From Mesorhizobium sp. (GTDB taxonomy: Bacteria > Pseudomonadota > Alphaproteobacteria > Rhizobiales > Rhizobiaceae): a stretch of DNA of 64,000 nt. The stretch covers positions 3,740,001 to 3,804,000 of the forward strand of contig NZ_JAMLIG010000001.1 of the NCBI RefSeq assembly GCF_023954305.1, given 5' to 3'. Below are positions 15,831 to 24,954 of the stretch, piece by piece. The notes under the pieces are model-generated. The model did no database searches and was not told the DNA's origin. It saw only the letters and a list, made by a program, of their open reading frames with translations. Position numbers and translations under genes: made by a program. The stretch's first letter is position 1. Every line of letters starts with the position of its first letter.

Positions 15831-16955
15831 CTATTCCTTCACGGCCGGGATGGTGACGATGACACTTGTTCCGGGCGAACCGTCGCGCCATGCGATCGTC
15901 GCTTCGAGCTGGCGGGAGAGCGACCGGACGAGGCGCGTCCCGAAGGCCGCGCCGCCAAGGGCCGACATCCCCTTGCCATTGTCGGAGATCTCGATCGTAT
16001 AGCGGTCACCATGGTTCTCGATCGCGGCGCGGATCACGTGTTCCGCTCCGTTTCCGCCCTGGTCGAAGGCGTGCTTGATCGCATTGGTCACCAGTTCGTT
16101 GACCATCAGGGCGACCGGTGTCGCCAACTGGGCGGGAATCACCATCTGCTCGAGAGCGAACTCGGCCCGAATGTCGTCCCGGCCCGAGGAGGCGACGAGA
16201 TCGGTGACGAGGTCGCGCGCGAACTCGGACAGATCGAAACTGCGCACGTCGTCGGATTGATAGAGCCGGCGATGAACGGTGCTGACCGCTTCGATGCGCT
16301 CCAGCATGCTGGCGAGCGACCGGCGGATGTTCTCGTCCCTGATCGAGCGGGACTGCATGACGATCAGCGATGAGATCATCTGCAGATTGTTCTTCACCCT
16401 GTGGTCGACCTCGTGGACCAGCATCTTCTGGGCGTCGAGGGCAGCCTGAAGCTCTACGGTGCGATCGCGCACGGCGCGCTCGATTCTGGCTTTTTCGGCA
16501 ACCAGGGCATGCTCAGACTGCTTGCGGTCGGTCACGTCGAGCTGGGAGGCGAAGAAGAACTGCAGCTCGCCATCCTCATTGGAGACGGGGCTGACGAACA
16601 GTGCGTTCCAGAACGGTGTGCGATCGCGCTTGTAGTTGAGAATATCGATGGCGATATCGCTGCGTGTGGCGATGGCGTCCCGGATCTGGGCTATCGCCTG
16701 CGGATCCGTGTCCGGTCCCTGCAGGAAGCGGCAGTTACGGCCGAACACTTCCTCGCGCTCGTAACCGGTCAGGCGCAGAAAGGCATCGTTGGCGAACACG
16801 ATGGGATTGTCGGACTGGCGCGGGTCGGTGATGAGCATGGGCATGCGCGTGGCGCGGATCGCCGCGGCGAAGGGATCGCCCTTGCCGTGCTCGGCATGCA
16901 GATTGTCGGTCATGCGCCATGCGTCGACCGCCTCTCTGGTCGGTTTCGTATCCAT
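15831..16955 (-). CDS. LOV-domain histidine kinase (blue-light sensor, HisKA_2)
   Basis: The 374-residue soluble kinase has an N-terminal LOV domain (residues ~28-143) with all flavin-contact residues visible: GRNCRFLQG with the adduct-forming Cys75, Asn in ILNYKRD (107) and FWNALF (117), and Gln138. A coiled linker leads to the HisKA_2 box DHRVKNNLQ (His185) and an HATPase domain ending at ~370. It should be a working blue-light sensor of the kind described in Brucella and Rhizobium. It is the first gene of a two-gene operon with a receiver protein. Confidence 0.93.
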   Translation of the reverse strand: MDTKPTREAVDAWRMTDNLHAEHGKGDPFAAAIRATRMPMLITDPRQSDNPIVFANDAFLRLTGYEREEVFGRNCRFLQGPDTDPQAIAQIRDAIATRSDIAIDILNYKRDRTPFWNALFVSPVSNEDGELQFFFASQLDVTDRKQSEHALVAEKARIERAVRDRTVELQAALDAQKMLVHEVDHRVKNNLQMISSLIVMQSRSIRDENIRRSLASMLERIEAVSTVHRRLYQSDDVRSFDLSEFARDLVTDLVASSGRDDIRAEFALEQMVIPAQLATPVALMVNELVTNAIKHAFDQGGNGAEHVIRAAIENHGDRYTIEISDNGKGMSALGGAAFGTRLVRSLSRQLEATIAWRDGSPGTSVIVTIPAVKE

Positions 16956-16990
16956 TCAATCATCTCTCAATCGTCGGTGTCGACGCGGAC

Positions 16991-17016
16991 AACGGCCGGG
17001 AACGGCAAAAGGTTCA
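16991..17016 (-). promoter_or_regulatory. Possible EcfG-type (general stress) promoter of the LOV kinase
   Basis: Read leftward, TGAAC (17016-17012) is followed after 17 nt by CGTT (16994-16991), one mismatch from the alphaproteobacterial EcfG consensus GGAAC-N16/17-CGTT. The site lies 36 nt upstream of the kinase ATG. Confidence 0.4.
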
Positions 17017-17140
17017 AATGCCAACGGTCCGGCGCTCGATCGAGGAAAGGGCTTTCAGAGGTCAGACGACGGCAAAATTCCTCGTCCTTCAGTCGAGGAC
17101 ATCTCAGCGACTGTCTGAATAAGCAGAAAAAAGGCCTGAT

Positions 17141-17617
17141 CTACTTGCGTTTGATGGCGATCGAGCGGCCGGCCCGTTCGGGCATGGGCAGGCTTTCATG
17201 CGCGGCGCGCATGGCCTTGACCTTGTCGTGAACGTCGGGCGGGAAGGGCGCAACCTTCGGCCCCGACATGTCGATATGGAGCGTCAGCACCTCGGACGTC
17301 GCCGCCAGCCAGCCGTCGATATGGTGCAGTTCCTGGTAGGCGCGCAGGCGCTTGTCGTCGTGGTCGAGAAGCTGGAACGTGCCGCGCACCGGGTCGCCGA
17401 GATGCAGTTCGCGCACGTAGCAGATGTGCGCCTCGGCCGTGTAAATGGTCAGCCGGCGGTCCTTGGCATAGGCCGGGCCCATGCCCATCAGTTCGAATGC
17501 ATCGTCGGCGCATTTGTCGAACAGAACGTTGTAATAAGCCATGTTGAGGTGGCCGTTGTAGTCGATCCAGTCCTTCTGGATGTCCATGACCTTGGATACG
17601 AAGGGGGCTGGGATCAT
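17141..17617 (-). CDS. Acyl-CoA thioesterase, hot-dog fold (4HBT type)
   Basis: The 158-residue protein has the 4HBT signature WIDYNGHLNMAYYNVLFD with the catalytic Asp region, then a helix KCADDAFELMG and a five-strand sheet. It resembles the betainyl-CoA-thioesterase-like domain found attached to carnitine dehydrogenases, but no carnitine gene is nearby. It is divergent from the D-lactate dehydrogenase gene with 114 bp between. Confidence 0.85.
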   Translation of the reverse strand: MIPAPFVSKVMDIQKDWIDYNGHLNMAYYNVLFDKCADDAFELMGMGPAYAKDRRLTIYTAEAHICYVRELHLGDPVRGTFQLLDHDDKRLRAYQELHHIDGWLAATSEVLTLHIDMSGPKVAPFPPDVHDKVKAMRAAHESLPMPERAGRSIAIKRK

Positions 17618-17731
17618 GGCTGGCTCCGGAAGGATGTTGCAGGCGGGGGCTCAGGGGTTCTACAAGCCGTGGCACTCTACAGTCGCAACAGGCATTCACA
17701 AGGGCCGGAACGGTCCAGACGGGAGGAAAGA

Positions 17732-19144
17732 ATGGCACTGTCCGACCTCGTTGCGGTGAAGCGCAACGACGAGGGGATCGCGACGGTCGTCGGCATCCTC
17801 AAGCAGCGATTCGGCGAGCGGTTCCAGACCAATGCCGACGTGCGGAGGGTGCACAGCCATACGACGACCTATATCCCGGCGCAGCTGCCAGACGGCGTTG
17901 CCTTTCCGAACAGTCGGGAGGAGGTGGAGGAAATCGTGCGCTGTTGTGCCGAGCATCGCGTGCCGATCATCCCCTTCGGCATCGGCTCCTCGCTCGAAGG
18001 GCATGTCAACGCGCCGGGCGGCGGCATCTCGATCGACACGTCGCGGATGAACCGGATCCTCGCCGTTCATGCCGACGATCTCGACTGCACGGTCGAGGCG
18101 GGCGTGACGCGCGAGCAGCTCAACACCTATCTGCGCGACACCGGCCTTTTCTTCCCGATCGATCCCGGCGCCAACGCGACGCTCGGCGGCATGGCGGCGA
18201 CACGCGCCTCGGGCACCAACGCGGTGCGCTACCTCACCATGCGGGAGAACGTGCTGGCGGTGACGGCGGTGATGGCCGACGGACGCTCGATCACCACCGC
18301 GAGCCGGGCGAAGAAAAGCTCTGCCGGCTACGACCTGACGCGCCTGCTGGTCGGCTCGGAAGGCACGCTCGGCGTCATCACGTCGCTGACCTTGAAGCTG
18401 CAGGGCATCCCGCACGCGATCTCGGGCGGCGTCTGCCCGTTCCCGAGCCTTGAGGAGGCCTGCCGGGCGGTGATCGCGACGATCCAGATGGGCATCCCGG
18501 TGGCGCGCATCGAAATCGTCAACGCGCTGCAGATGAAGGCGATGATCAACTACGCCAAGCTCGACTATCCGGAGAGCCCGTGCCTGTTCGTCGAGTTCCA
18601 TGGCTCGGAAACGGGCGTGGTGGAACAGTCTGAGCTGTTCGGCGAGATCACCGCCGAATATGGCGGCGGGCCGTTCCTGTGGACCAAGGTGGCAGAGGAG
18701 CGAGCGAAGCTGTGGAAGGCCAGGCACGAGGCCTATTGGGCCTCGCTGACGCTCCGGCCGGGTGCCAGGGGGCTTTCCACCGACGTCTGTGTGCCGATTT
18801 CGCGGCTCGCCGACTGCATCGCGGAGACCGAGGCCGACATCGCCGAGATGGGCCTCATCGCGCCGATCGTCGGCCATGCGGGGGACGGGAACTTCCACGT
18901 GCTGGTGCTGCTCGATCCGGAGGTGCCGGCCGAAATCGCGGCGACCGAAGAGTTCGTCGCGCGGCTGAACCGGCGGGCGATCCGCATGGAAGGCACCTGC
19001 ACGGGCGAACACGGCATCGGCCAGGGCAAGATGGGGTTCATGAAGCTCGAGCATGGCGACGGTCTCGACTACATGCGCATGATCAAGACCGCGCTCGACC
19101 CGCAGGACATCATGAATCCGGGGAAGATCATCCCCTTGCCCTGA
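17732..19144 (+). CDS. dld: FAD-binding D-lactate dehydrogenase (cytochrome-type, LDHD/GlcD family)
   Basis: This 470-residue flavoenzyme would oxidise D-lactate (or another 2-hydroxy acid) to the keto acid and pass electrons to cytochrome c or quinone. The FAD-binding PCMH domain spans residues ~50-230 with PIIPFGIGSSLEGHV, GANATLGGMAATRASG and LLVGSEGTLGVIT. The C-terminal cap domain includes VGHAGDGNFHVL and TGEHGIGQGKMGF. The start at 17732 has GGGAGGAAAG upstream; the frame is open for another 178 codons upstream but without a better start. Confidence 0.9.
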   Translation: MALSDLVAVKRNDEGIATVVGILKQRFGERFQTNADVRRVHSHTTTYIPAQLPDGVAFPNSREEVEEIVRCCAEHRVPIIPFGIGSSLEGHVNAPGGGISIDTSRMNRILAVHADDLDCTVEAGVTREQLNTYLRDTGLFFPIDPGANATLGGMAATRASGTNAVRYLTMRENVLAVTAVMADGRSITTASRAKKSSAGYDLTRLLVGSEGTLGVITSLTLKLQGIPHAISGGVCPFPSLEEACRAVIATIQMGIPVARIEIVNALQMKAMINYAKLDYPESPCLFVEFHGSETGVVEQSELFGEITAEYGGGPFLWTKVAEERAKLWKARHEAYWASLTLRPGARGLSTDVCVPISRLADCIAETEADIAEMGLIAPIVGHAGDGNFHVLVLLDPEVPAEIAATEEFVARLNRRAIRMEGTCTGEHGIGQGKMGFMKLEHGDGLDYMRMIKTALDPQDIMNPGKIIPLP

Positions 19145-19219
19145 GACAGGGTCGCAAGCGCCACTTTCTCGACAGAGTGGTGCTGGTAGACTGTCAAGCA
19201 GCAACGGCGGGAGCACACA

Positions 19220-22200
19220 CTGGCCAGACTGTTTGTCATTTTCGGCGGATTTGTCGTCCTCGTGCTGACGGCTGCCCTCGTCGTCCCCTATTTCGTCGAC
19301 TGGACGAGCTATCGCGGCGATTTCGAGCGCGAGGCGAGCCGGATCCTCGGCCGCGAGGTGAAGGTCGCGGGCGATGCCTCGGCCCGGATCCTGCCGTTCC
19401 CGTCGCTGACCTTCACCGACGTGCGGGTCGCGGGAACCGACGGCGAGCCGGCACTCACGGCGGAGGAATTCTCCATGGACGCCGAACTGGCGCCCTTCCT
19501 GCGCGGCGAACTGCTGATCTTCGATATGCGGCTGGTGCGGCCGAAGGCGGTGATCCGCATCGGCAATGACGGCGCGGTCGACTGGGCGGTACGGCCCAAC
19601 ACTCCGTTCGACCCCGGCCACGTGAGCATCGAGAACCTGACGGTCACGGAAGGAGCGGTGCGCGTCGAGCATGCCGCGAGCGGCCGCACCCATCAGCTCA
19701 CCGAGATCAATACCGCCATGACGGCGACGACGCTCGCCGGGCCGTGGCGGATCATCGGGTCGATGCGGCTCGACGGCGCGCTGACTGATTTCGACCTGTC
19801 GACGGGCCGGGTGGAAGATACCGGGGCGATGCGGGTGAGGGTGCGTGCCAAGCCGCAGCGCTACCCGTTCTCGGTGGAGACCGACGGCACGGCCCGGCTC
19901 GACCGCGGCGCCCCCAGATACGAGGCCAGCTTCAAGCTCTCGGCCTATGACGAAGAGCCGGCGCTGCGCGGCAGCGACGGAGCGACCTTCACGCTCAACG
20001 ATGCGGCAGATGCCAGCAAGGGGCCGCCCGACTACCGGATGAGCGGCAAGCTCGAATTCGACCACCGCCGCCTCGCAGCGACCGAGTTCATTTTCGAGAC
20101 GGGGCCGCTGGAGGATCCCTATACGGCCGAGGGCAAGGCGGATCTCGATCTCGGCGGCGAGCCGCGCTTCGCGATCGAGGCGACCGGCGCGCAGTTCCGC
20201 TTCGACGACAGGATCGGCGACGACGCCAGGGGCGGCCTGACGCTGGAAAAGAGGATCGCGGCGATCAAGGCGTTCGTCGCGGCGCTGCCGAAGCCCTCGA
20301 TCCCGGGCACGGTAGAGGTCAATCTGCCGGCGGTGGTGGCCGGGGACACGACGTTCCGCGATGTGCGGCTTTCGGCCGAGCCGGCAGAGGGCGGTTGGAC
20401 CGTCAGGGAATTCGCTGTCTCCATGCCGGGGCGCACAACCCTCGAGGCCGACGGGTTCGTCGCCACTACCGACGAGGATTCACGCTTTGCCGGCAACATG
20501 CTGCTGGCCGTCGGCCAGCCGTCGGGCTTCGCCTCGTGGCTGTCGAAAGACGTCGACGACGCCATCCGCCGGCTGCCGCGTGCCGGGTTTTCGGCCAGGG
20601 TCGACCTGTCGAGCGACCGGCAGGTGTTCGATGGACTGACGCTGCAGCTGGGCGACGCCCGCTTTGCCGGACGCCTGGACAGCGTCACCGCGGAGGATGC
20701 CAAGCCGTCGCTGCTCCTGTCTCTCGACGGGGGGGAACTCGATATCGAGGGGCTGACGGCCTTCGCCTCGCTGTTCGTGACCGATGCCGGGCAGACGCGG
20801 GTCGAGGGCCGCGACCTCGACCTCAAGGTTTCCGCCGGCCCGGTCAGCGCCTGGGGGCTCACGGCAGGCAGGCTGGAGACGGCGCTGAGGCTGAAGGACG
20901 ACCGGCTCGATATCGACAAGTTGACGCTGAGCGACGTCGCGGGGGCGAATCTCAGCGCCACGGGCGCGATCGACGGCTTTCCGGCTCAACCCGTCGGAAG
21001 CCTGGATGCGGCGATCGTCGCCGGCGATCTCGCACCGCTCGCCGGCGTGCTCGCAGAGCGCTATCCCGACAACAGGGTTGCGGCCGCATTGGCGAAGCGC
21101 CTGTCGGGCCTCAGGGAGCTCGGACGGGAGGCGCGGATCAACCTGGTCGCAACGGCAAACCAGCCGCAGGGCAAGCCGCACTATGCGCTGAGTGCCGGAG
21201 GGACGATGGGCGGCGGCTCGTTTACGCTGGCCTATAGCGCGACCGGCGCGCCGTTTTCGCCGGAGACGATCGACGTCGATCTGACGGCTCAGAACGAGGA
21301 CGGCGCCGCTCTTCTCGAACTCTACGGCCTGCCGACGCTGCCGCTGGTCGCTCCCGGCCCGGCGACCACCGAACTGACGCTCAGGGGCGCACCGGCCAAA
21401 GGGCTTGAGACACACGGGCGGATGAGCGGCGATACCGCGACCGCCACGTTCGACGGGACCGTGACGGTGCTGCCGGAAAGCGTGACGGCCAAGGGCAAGG
21501 GGCGGGTAGAGGGCGCCGACCTCGAGCCGTGGCTGGGTGCCGCGGGCGTGACGCTGCCGGGCATGGGGCTCGGCATGCCGGCGGAGCTCGGCGCCGAGCT
21601 GTCGCTGTCGCCGGACGGTCTCAGGATCGGCAATCTCGACGGGTCGGTCGGCGAGGTGGCGCTTGCCGGCGATCTGACCGCAACGCTTGCCGATGGCGTT
21701 CCTCACCTGGCGGGAACGATCGCCACCGACTTCCTGCCGCTCGATGCCGCGCTGGCGCTGGTTCTGGGCGAGGGGAAGCTGGAGGGCGATGGTATGTCGT
21801 GGGCGAATGCGGCCTTTCCCCCTCGCGCGGGCGCGCCGTTTACGGCCGACCTGAACCTCAAGGCCGACGCTGTGGGTTGGGGGGTCGAGACGGTGGCGAC
21901 GGACGCTGCGATGCAGGCGCGCCTGACCAAGGAGGGCTTCTCCGTCGCCAATCTCTCAGCCGCGGTCGACGATGGACGGATCGCGGGACTGTTCGAGGTC
22001 AAGAACAATGACGGCAGCGGCGTGCTGGCCGGCCAGGCGACGCTGAGCGGCATCGACGTGTCGCGGCTGCCCGGCGCCGCGGGCCTGTCGGGCCGTGCGA
22101 CCCTCTCCGCCAATGTGACGACCAGCGGCAAATCGGTCGAGGCGATGGCGGCGTCGCTGTCGGGAACGGGCACGGCTGCGCTGACGGACATGGAGGTCCG

Positions 22201-23293
22201 CGGCATCAATCCGAACGCCTTGCCGGCGCTGATGGCGGAGGCCGACAGGATCGGCCGCGACATCAAGGAGGCCGCCGTCGCCGAATTCGCGCCGAGGATT
22301 GCGGGGCAAGGGGAATTCCCCGGCGGCAAGGCCGAGCTGTCCTTCACCATTGCCGGCGGCGTACTGCGCAGTTCGCCGCTGACGCTCGCCGCGCCGGGCG
22401 CGACACTGAGCGCCGAGCTGCGCGCCGACCTGACCGAATGGAGCATCGCGGCGAGCGGCGAGGTCACCTACGATCCCGGCAACGAGGCGCTGGTCGGTTC
22501 GCAGCCATCCCTGAATTTCAGCCTCGAAGGCATGCCCGGCGAGGCGACCCTCGTCTTCGACACCCAGCCGATGGCGCAGTTCCTGACCCAGCGCGCACTC
22601 GAGATCGAGCAGGCGCGCGTCGAGGCGATGCAGGCCGCGCTGCTGGAAAAGCAAAGGCTGCGGCGCGAGGTGCGCTACTACGCCATGCTGCAGCAGGCGC
22701 GCGCCGACGCGGAAGCCGAACGGCTGCGGCTGGAAGAGGAGGAGCGCCGGAAAGCCGAGGAGGAAGCGCGGGTCAGGGCGGAAGCCGAAGCCAAGGCCAA
22801 AGCCGAGGAGGAAGCCCGGCTGAAGGCGGAAGCCGAAGCGAAGGCCAAGGCCGAGGAAGAAGCGCGGTTGAAGGCGGAGGAGGAAGCGCGCCTGCAGGCC
22901 GAGGAAGAGGCGAAACGGAAGGCCGAGGAAGAGGCGGAGGCGGAAGCTCGACGCAAAGCCGAAAGCGAAGCCGCGGCGAAAGCCGCCGAGGAGGCGGCGC
23001 GCGCCAGAACGGAGGAGGAGCGCCGACTCAAGCTTGAAGAGGATGCGAGGCTGAAGGCGGCGCAGGACGCCCAGGCGGCCGCCGAGGCGGCGGCCCGGGA
23101 AAAGACGGCGGCGCCGCAGGGCGCAACGGCCGTTCCGCCCGCCGCCGCCGAGCCGTTGGTCGACATGGCCGGCCGGCCGAGACAGGACGGCGAGGTGAAG
23201 CGTCCGCCGGCGCCGGTCGCACCCGGGCAGGAACCGAAGCCGGATGGCTTCTCGCTCGAACGCCTGTTCCGCTCCCTCGGCGGCGGCGGGTAG
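19220..23293 (+). CDS. Large AsmA-family protein; start appears to be CTG
   Basis: The 1357-residue AsmA-family protein is anchored in the inner membrane by one N-terminal helix, with its bulk in the periplasm. Such proteins act in lipid transport and outer-membrane assembly. The first ordinary start codon is GTG at 19262, which cuts through the helix. CTG at 19220 restores (M)ARLFVIFGGFVVLVL, the usual opening, and follows GGCGGGAG at good distance; a stop lies at 19187. AsmA N-terminal domain is at ~1-200, the AsmA_2 C-terminal domain at ~950-1120. Residues ~1140-1290 are an almost pure Glu/Ala/Lys/Arg stretch, a long charged helix. It ends with a Pro-rich tail. Confidence 0.88.
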   Translation: MARLFVIFGGFVVLVLTAALVVPYFVDWTSYRGDFEREASRILGREVKVAGDASARILPFPSLTFTDVRVAGTDGEPALTAEEFSMDAELAPFLRGELLIFDMRLVRPKAVIRIGNDGAVDWAVRPNTPFDPGHVSIENLTVTEGAVRVEHAASGRTHQLTEINTAMTATTLAGPWRIIGSMRLDGALTDFDLSTGRVEDTGAMRVRVRAKPQRYPFSVETDGTARLDRGAPRYEASFKLSAYDEEPALRGSDGATFTLNDAADASKGPPDYRMSGKLEFDHRRLAATEFIFETGPLEDPYTAEGKADLDLGGEPRFAIEATGAQFRFDDRIGDDARGGLTLEKRIAAIKAFVAALPKPSIPGTVEVNLPAVVAGDTTFRDVRLSAEPAEGGWTVREFAVSMPGRTTLEADGFVATTDEDSRFAGNMLLAVGQPSGFASWLSKDVDDAIRRLPRAGFSARVDLSSDRQVFDGLTLQLGDARFAGRLDSVTAEDAKPSLLLSLDGGELDIEGLTAFASLFVTDAGQTRVEGRDLDLKVSAGPVSAWGLTAGRLETALRLKDDRLDIDKLTLSDVAGANLSATGAIDGFPAQPVGSLDAAIVAGDLAPLAGVLAERYPDNRVAAALAKRLSGLRELGREARINLVATANQPQGKPHYALSAGGTMGGGSFTLAYSATGAPFSPETIDVDLTAQNEDGAALLELYGLPTLPLVAPGPATTELTLRGAPAKGLETHGRMSGDTATATFDGTVTVLPESVTAKGKGRVEGADLEPWLGAAGVTLPGMGLGMPAELGAELSLSPDGLRIGNLDGSVGEVALAGDLTATLADGVPHLAGTIATDFLPLDAALALVLGEGKLEGDGMSWANAAFPPRAGAPFTADLNLKADAVGWGVETVATDAAMQARLTKEGFSVANLSAAVDDGRIAGLFEVKNNDGSGVLAGQATLSGIDVSRLPGAAGLSGRATLSANVTTSGKSVEAMAASLSGTGTAALTDMEVRGINPNALPALMAEADRIGRDIKEAAVAEFAPRIAGQGEFPGGKAELSFTIAGGVLRSSPLTLAAPGATLSAELRADLTEWSIAASGEVTYDPGNEALVGSQPSLNFSLEGMPGEATLVFDTQPMAQFLTQRALEIEQARVEAMQAALLEKQRLRREVRYYAMLQQARADAEAERLRLEEEERRKAEEEARVRAEAEAKAKAEEEARLKAEAEAKAKAEEEARLKAEEEARLQAEEEAKRKAEEEAEAEARRKAESEAAAKAAEEAARARTEEERRLKLEEDARLKAAQDAQAAAEAAAREKTAAPQGATAVPPAAAEPLVDMAGRPRQDGEVKRPPAPVAPGQEPKPDGFSLERLFRSLGGGG

Positions 23294-23307
23294 CCAGGGC
23301 CCGCCCT

Positions 23308-24396
23308 TCAGGCTCGGGTAGCGCGGGCTCGCTGCTTCGGTTCAGGGCGGGGCGGATCGTCGTCGATGCGTCCGGCCCAGATCTCCATCAAAAGCATCGT
23401 CACGGTAACCGCCAGCGGGCCGAGGATGACGCCCGGCGCGCCGAACAGGACCAGGCCGCCGATGATCGAAATGAAGGCCGGAACCGTGTGCAGCCGCAGC
23501 GTATTGCCGACCAGGACAGGCCGCAGGAGATTGTCGATGCCGCCGACGACGATCGCCCCCCACAACGCGAGGATCAGCGCCCTTGCCCAGCTGCCGTCCA
23601 ATGCCAGAAGGATGGCCGCCGGAATCCAGACGACGAAGGCACCGAGGACGGGAACCACCGACAGCACGCCCATTACCAGGCCCCACAGCAGCGGGCTCGG
23701 CAAATCCAGCACCCAAAACATCAGACCCCCGAGGAGGCCTTGGACGGCGGACACGGCCAGCGTGCCGTAAACGGTGGCGTGAACCGTGTCGAAGACGCGG
23801 CGAAACAGCCGCTCCGCTTCGGGCGGCGTCAGCGGCAGCCAGGAATGGATCATGGTCTTGGCGGCCTGCCGGTCGCGGAGGAAATAGAAGAGCAGATAGA
23901 AGGTGAGGACGATCTCGACGACTTGCAGCACCGACCCCTTGACGAAGCTCGCCCCCATATTGCTGAGCCAGGCCGCGACGCTGGCGGTAAGCGCAGGCAG
24001 ATCGAGCTGGCGCTCGACCCAGGCGCCGATCGGAGCGAGGCTGGGGTAGGAATCAAGCAGTTTCTGAAGCTCGCCGGCCGCGACACGTTCCTGCAGGGCT
24101 CCGGCGCCGCTGGCCGCCTCGTTGACGAGGCGCTCGACCACGAAAACGGCGGGGACGGCGACGACAAGGGCGAGGATGGCGACGGAAGCAGCCGCCGCGA
24201 CGCCTGGATTTCCCAGCCGGGCCTCGATCCTGGCGTGAACCGGCACGAAGAGGATTGCCAGCGCCAGCGCCCAGGTGAGAGCGCCCAGGAACGGCCAGAC
24301 CAGCATGACGCAGACGGCCGCGCCTGCGATGGCGGCAGCGGCGACGACATAAGGGCCAAGGCTCCCGCCCGGCTGGTTTCGGGTCTTGTCGTTCAC
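23308..24396 (-). CDS. AI-2E family transporter (PerM/YhhT-like permease)
   Basis: The 362-residue permease has about seven or eight membrane helices: paired N-terminal helices, a soluble helical middle (residues ~100-150), and a C-terminal set with GLLGGLMFWVLDLPSPLLWG and VLGAFVVWIPAAI. The family includes AI-2 exporters and Na+/H+ antiporters, so the substrate is open. GTG at 24396 is preferred because GGAGGG lies 7 nt upstream; the in-frame ATG at 24438 has no binding site. It converges on the AsmA gene with 14 bp between. Confidence 0.88.
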   Translation of the reverse strand: MNDKTRNQPGGSLGPYVVAAAAIAGAAVCVMLVWPFLGALTWALALAILFVPVHARIEARLGNPGVAAAASVAILALVVAVPAVFVVERLVNEAASGAGALQERVAAGELQKLLDSYPSLAPIGAWVERQLDLPALTASVAAWLSNMGASFVKGSVLQVVEIVLTFYLLFYFLRDRQAAKTMIHSWLPLTPPEAERLFRRVFDTVHATVYGTLAVSAVQGLLGGLMFWVLDLPSPLLWGLVMGVLSVVPVLGAFVVWIPAAILLALDGSWARALILALWGAIVVGGIDNLLRPVLVGNTLRLHTVPAFISIIGGLVLFGAPGVILGPLAVTVTMLLMEIWAGRIDDDPPRPEPKQRARATRA

Positions 24397-24537
24397 GGCG
24401 GCACCCTCCGCGGTCGGATCGCCGGACGACAGGAGCATATCTGTGGCCGGGACCGCAACAAAGGACGAGAACGGCCCGCCGCTCCTATCCCTGTCCGTCC
24501 GGCTCGGCCGCCGGCCCGCGAAGTCCGCCTCCTGCCG

Positions 24538-24924
24538 TCAGAGCCCGTCGACAGCCTGCTTCAGGAGCTGGCGCACTTCGCCGGCGATCGGAGCGAGCCC
24601 GGGATTGTCCACCCCCTGCATCGACGCGATCGGATCCACCGCCGAGACTTCGATCCGGCCGTCGCCGGCCTGCTGCAGGATGACGTTGCAGGGCAGCATC
24701 GTGCCGATCTTGTCCTCGGCCTGCAGCGCCTTGTAGGCGAAGCCCGGATTGCAGGCGCCGAGAATGACATAGGGCCTGAAATCGACATCGAGCTTCTTCT
24801 TGAGCGTGGCGCTGACATCGATGGTCGTCAGGACGCCGAACCCCTTCGCGGCAAGCGCGGACGTAACGTGCTCGATCGCCTTGTCCATCGGCATGGCGAT
24901 CGTCTTCGTGAAGTGATAGCTCAC
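24538..24924 (-). CDS. DUF302 domain protein
   Basis: The 128-residue cytosolic protein fits DUF302: SYHFTKTIAMPMDKAIEHV, a middle strand RPYVILGACNPGFAYKAL with the conserved CNP, and LPCNVILQQ. The start has AAGGAGAAGCCCGTGAGC upstream. It lies 30 bp after the LTXXQ gene on the same strand and is probably co-transcribed. DUF302 genes often sit in metal- or redox-stress clusters; its reaction is not known. Confidence 0.9.
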   Translation of the reverse strand: MSYHFTKTIAMPMDKAIEHVTSALAAKGFGVLTTIDVSATLKKKLDVDFRPYVILGACNPGFAYKALQAEDKIGTMLPCNVILQQAGDGRIEVSAVDPIASMQGVDNPGLAPIAGEVRQLLKQAVDGL

Positions 24925-24954
24925 GGGCTTCTCCTTGGTTTTCGCAGGATTGCG

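Noticed and set aside
17696..20065. 789-codon minus-strand frame across dld and the AsmA gene
   Set aside because: Crosses two well-supported genes, composition rich in Arg/His/Asp as in shadow frames.
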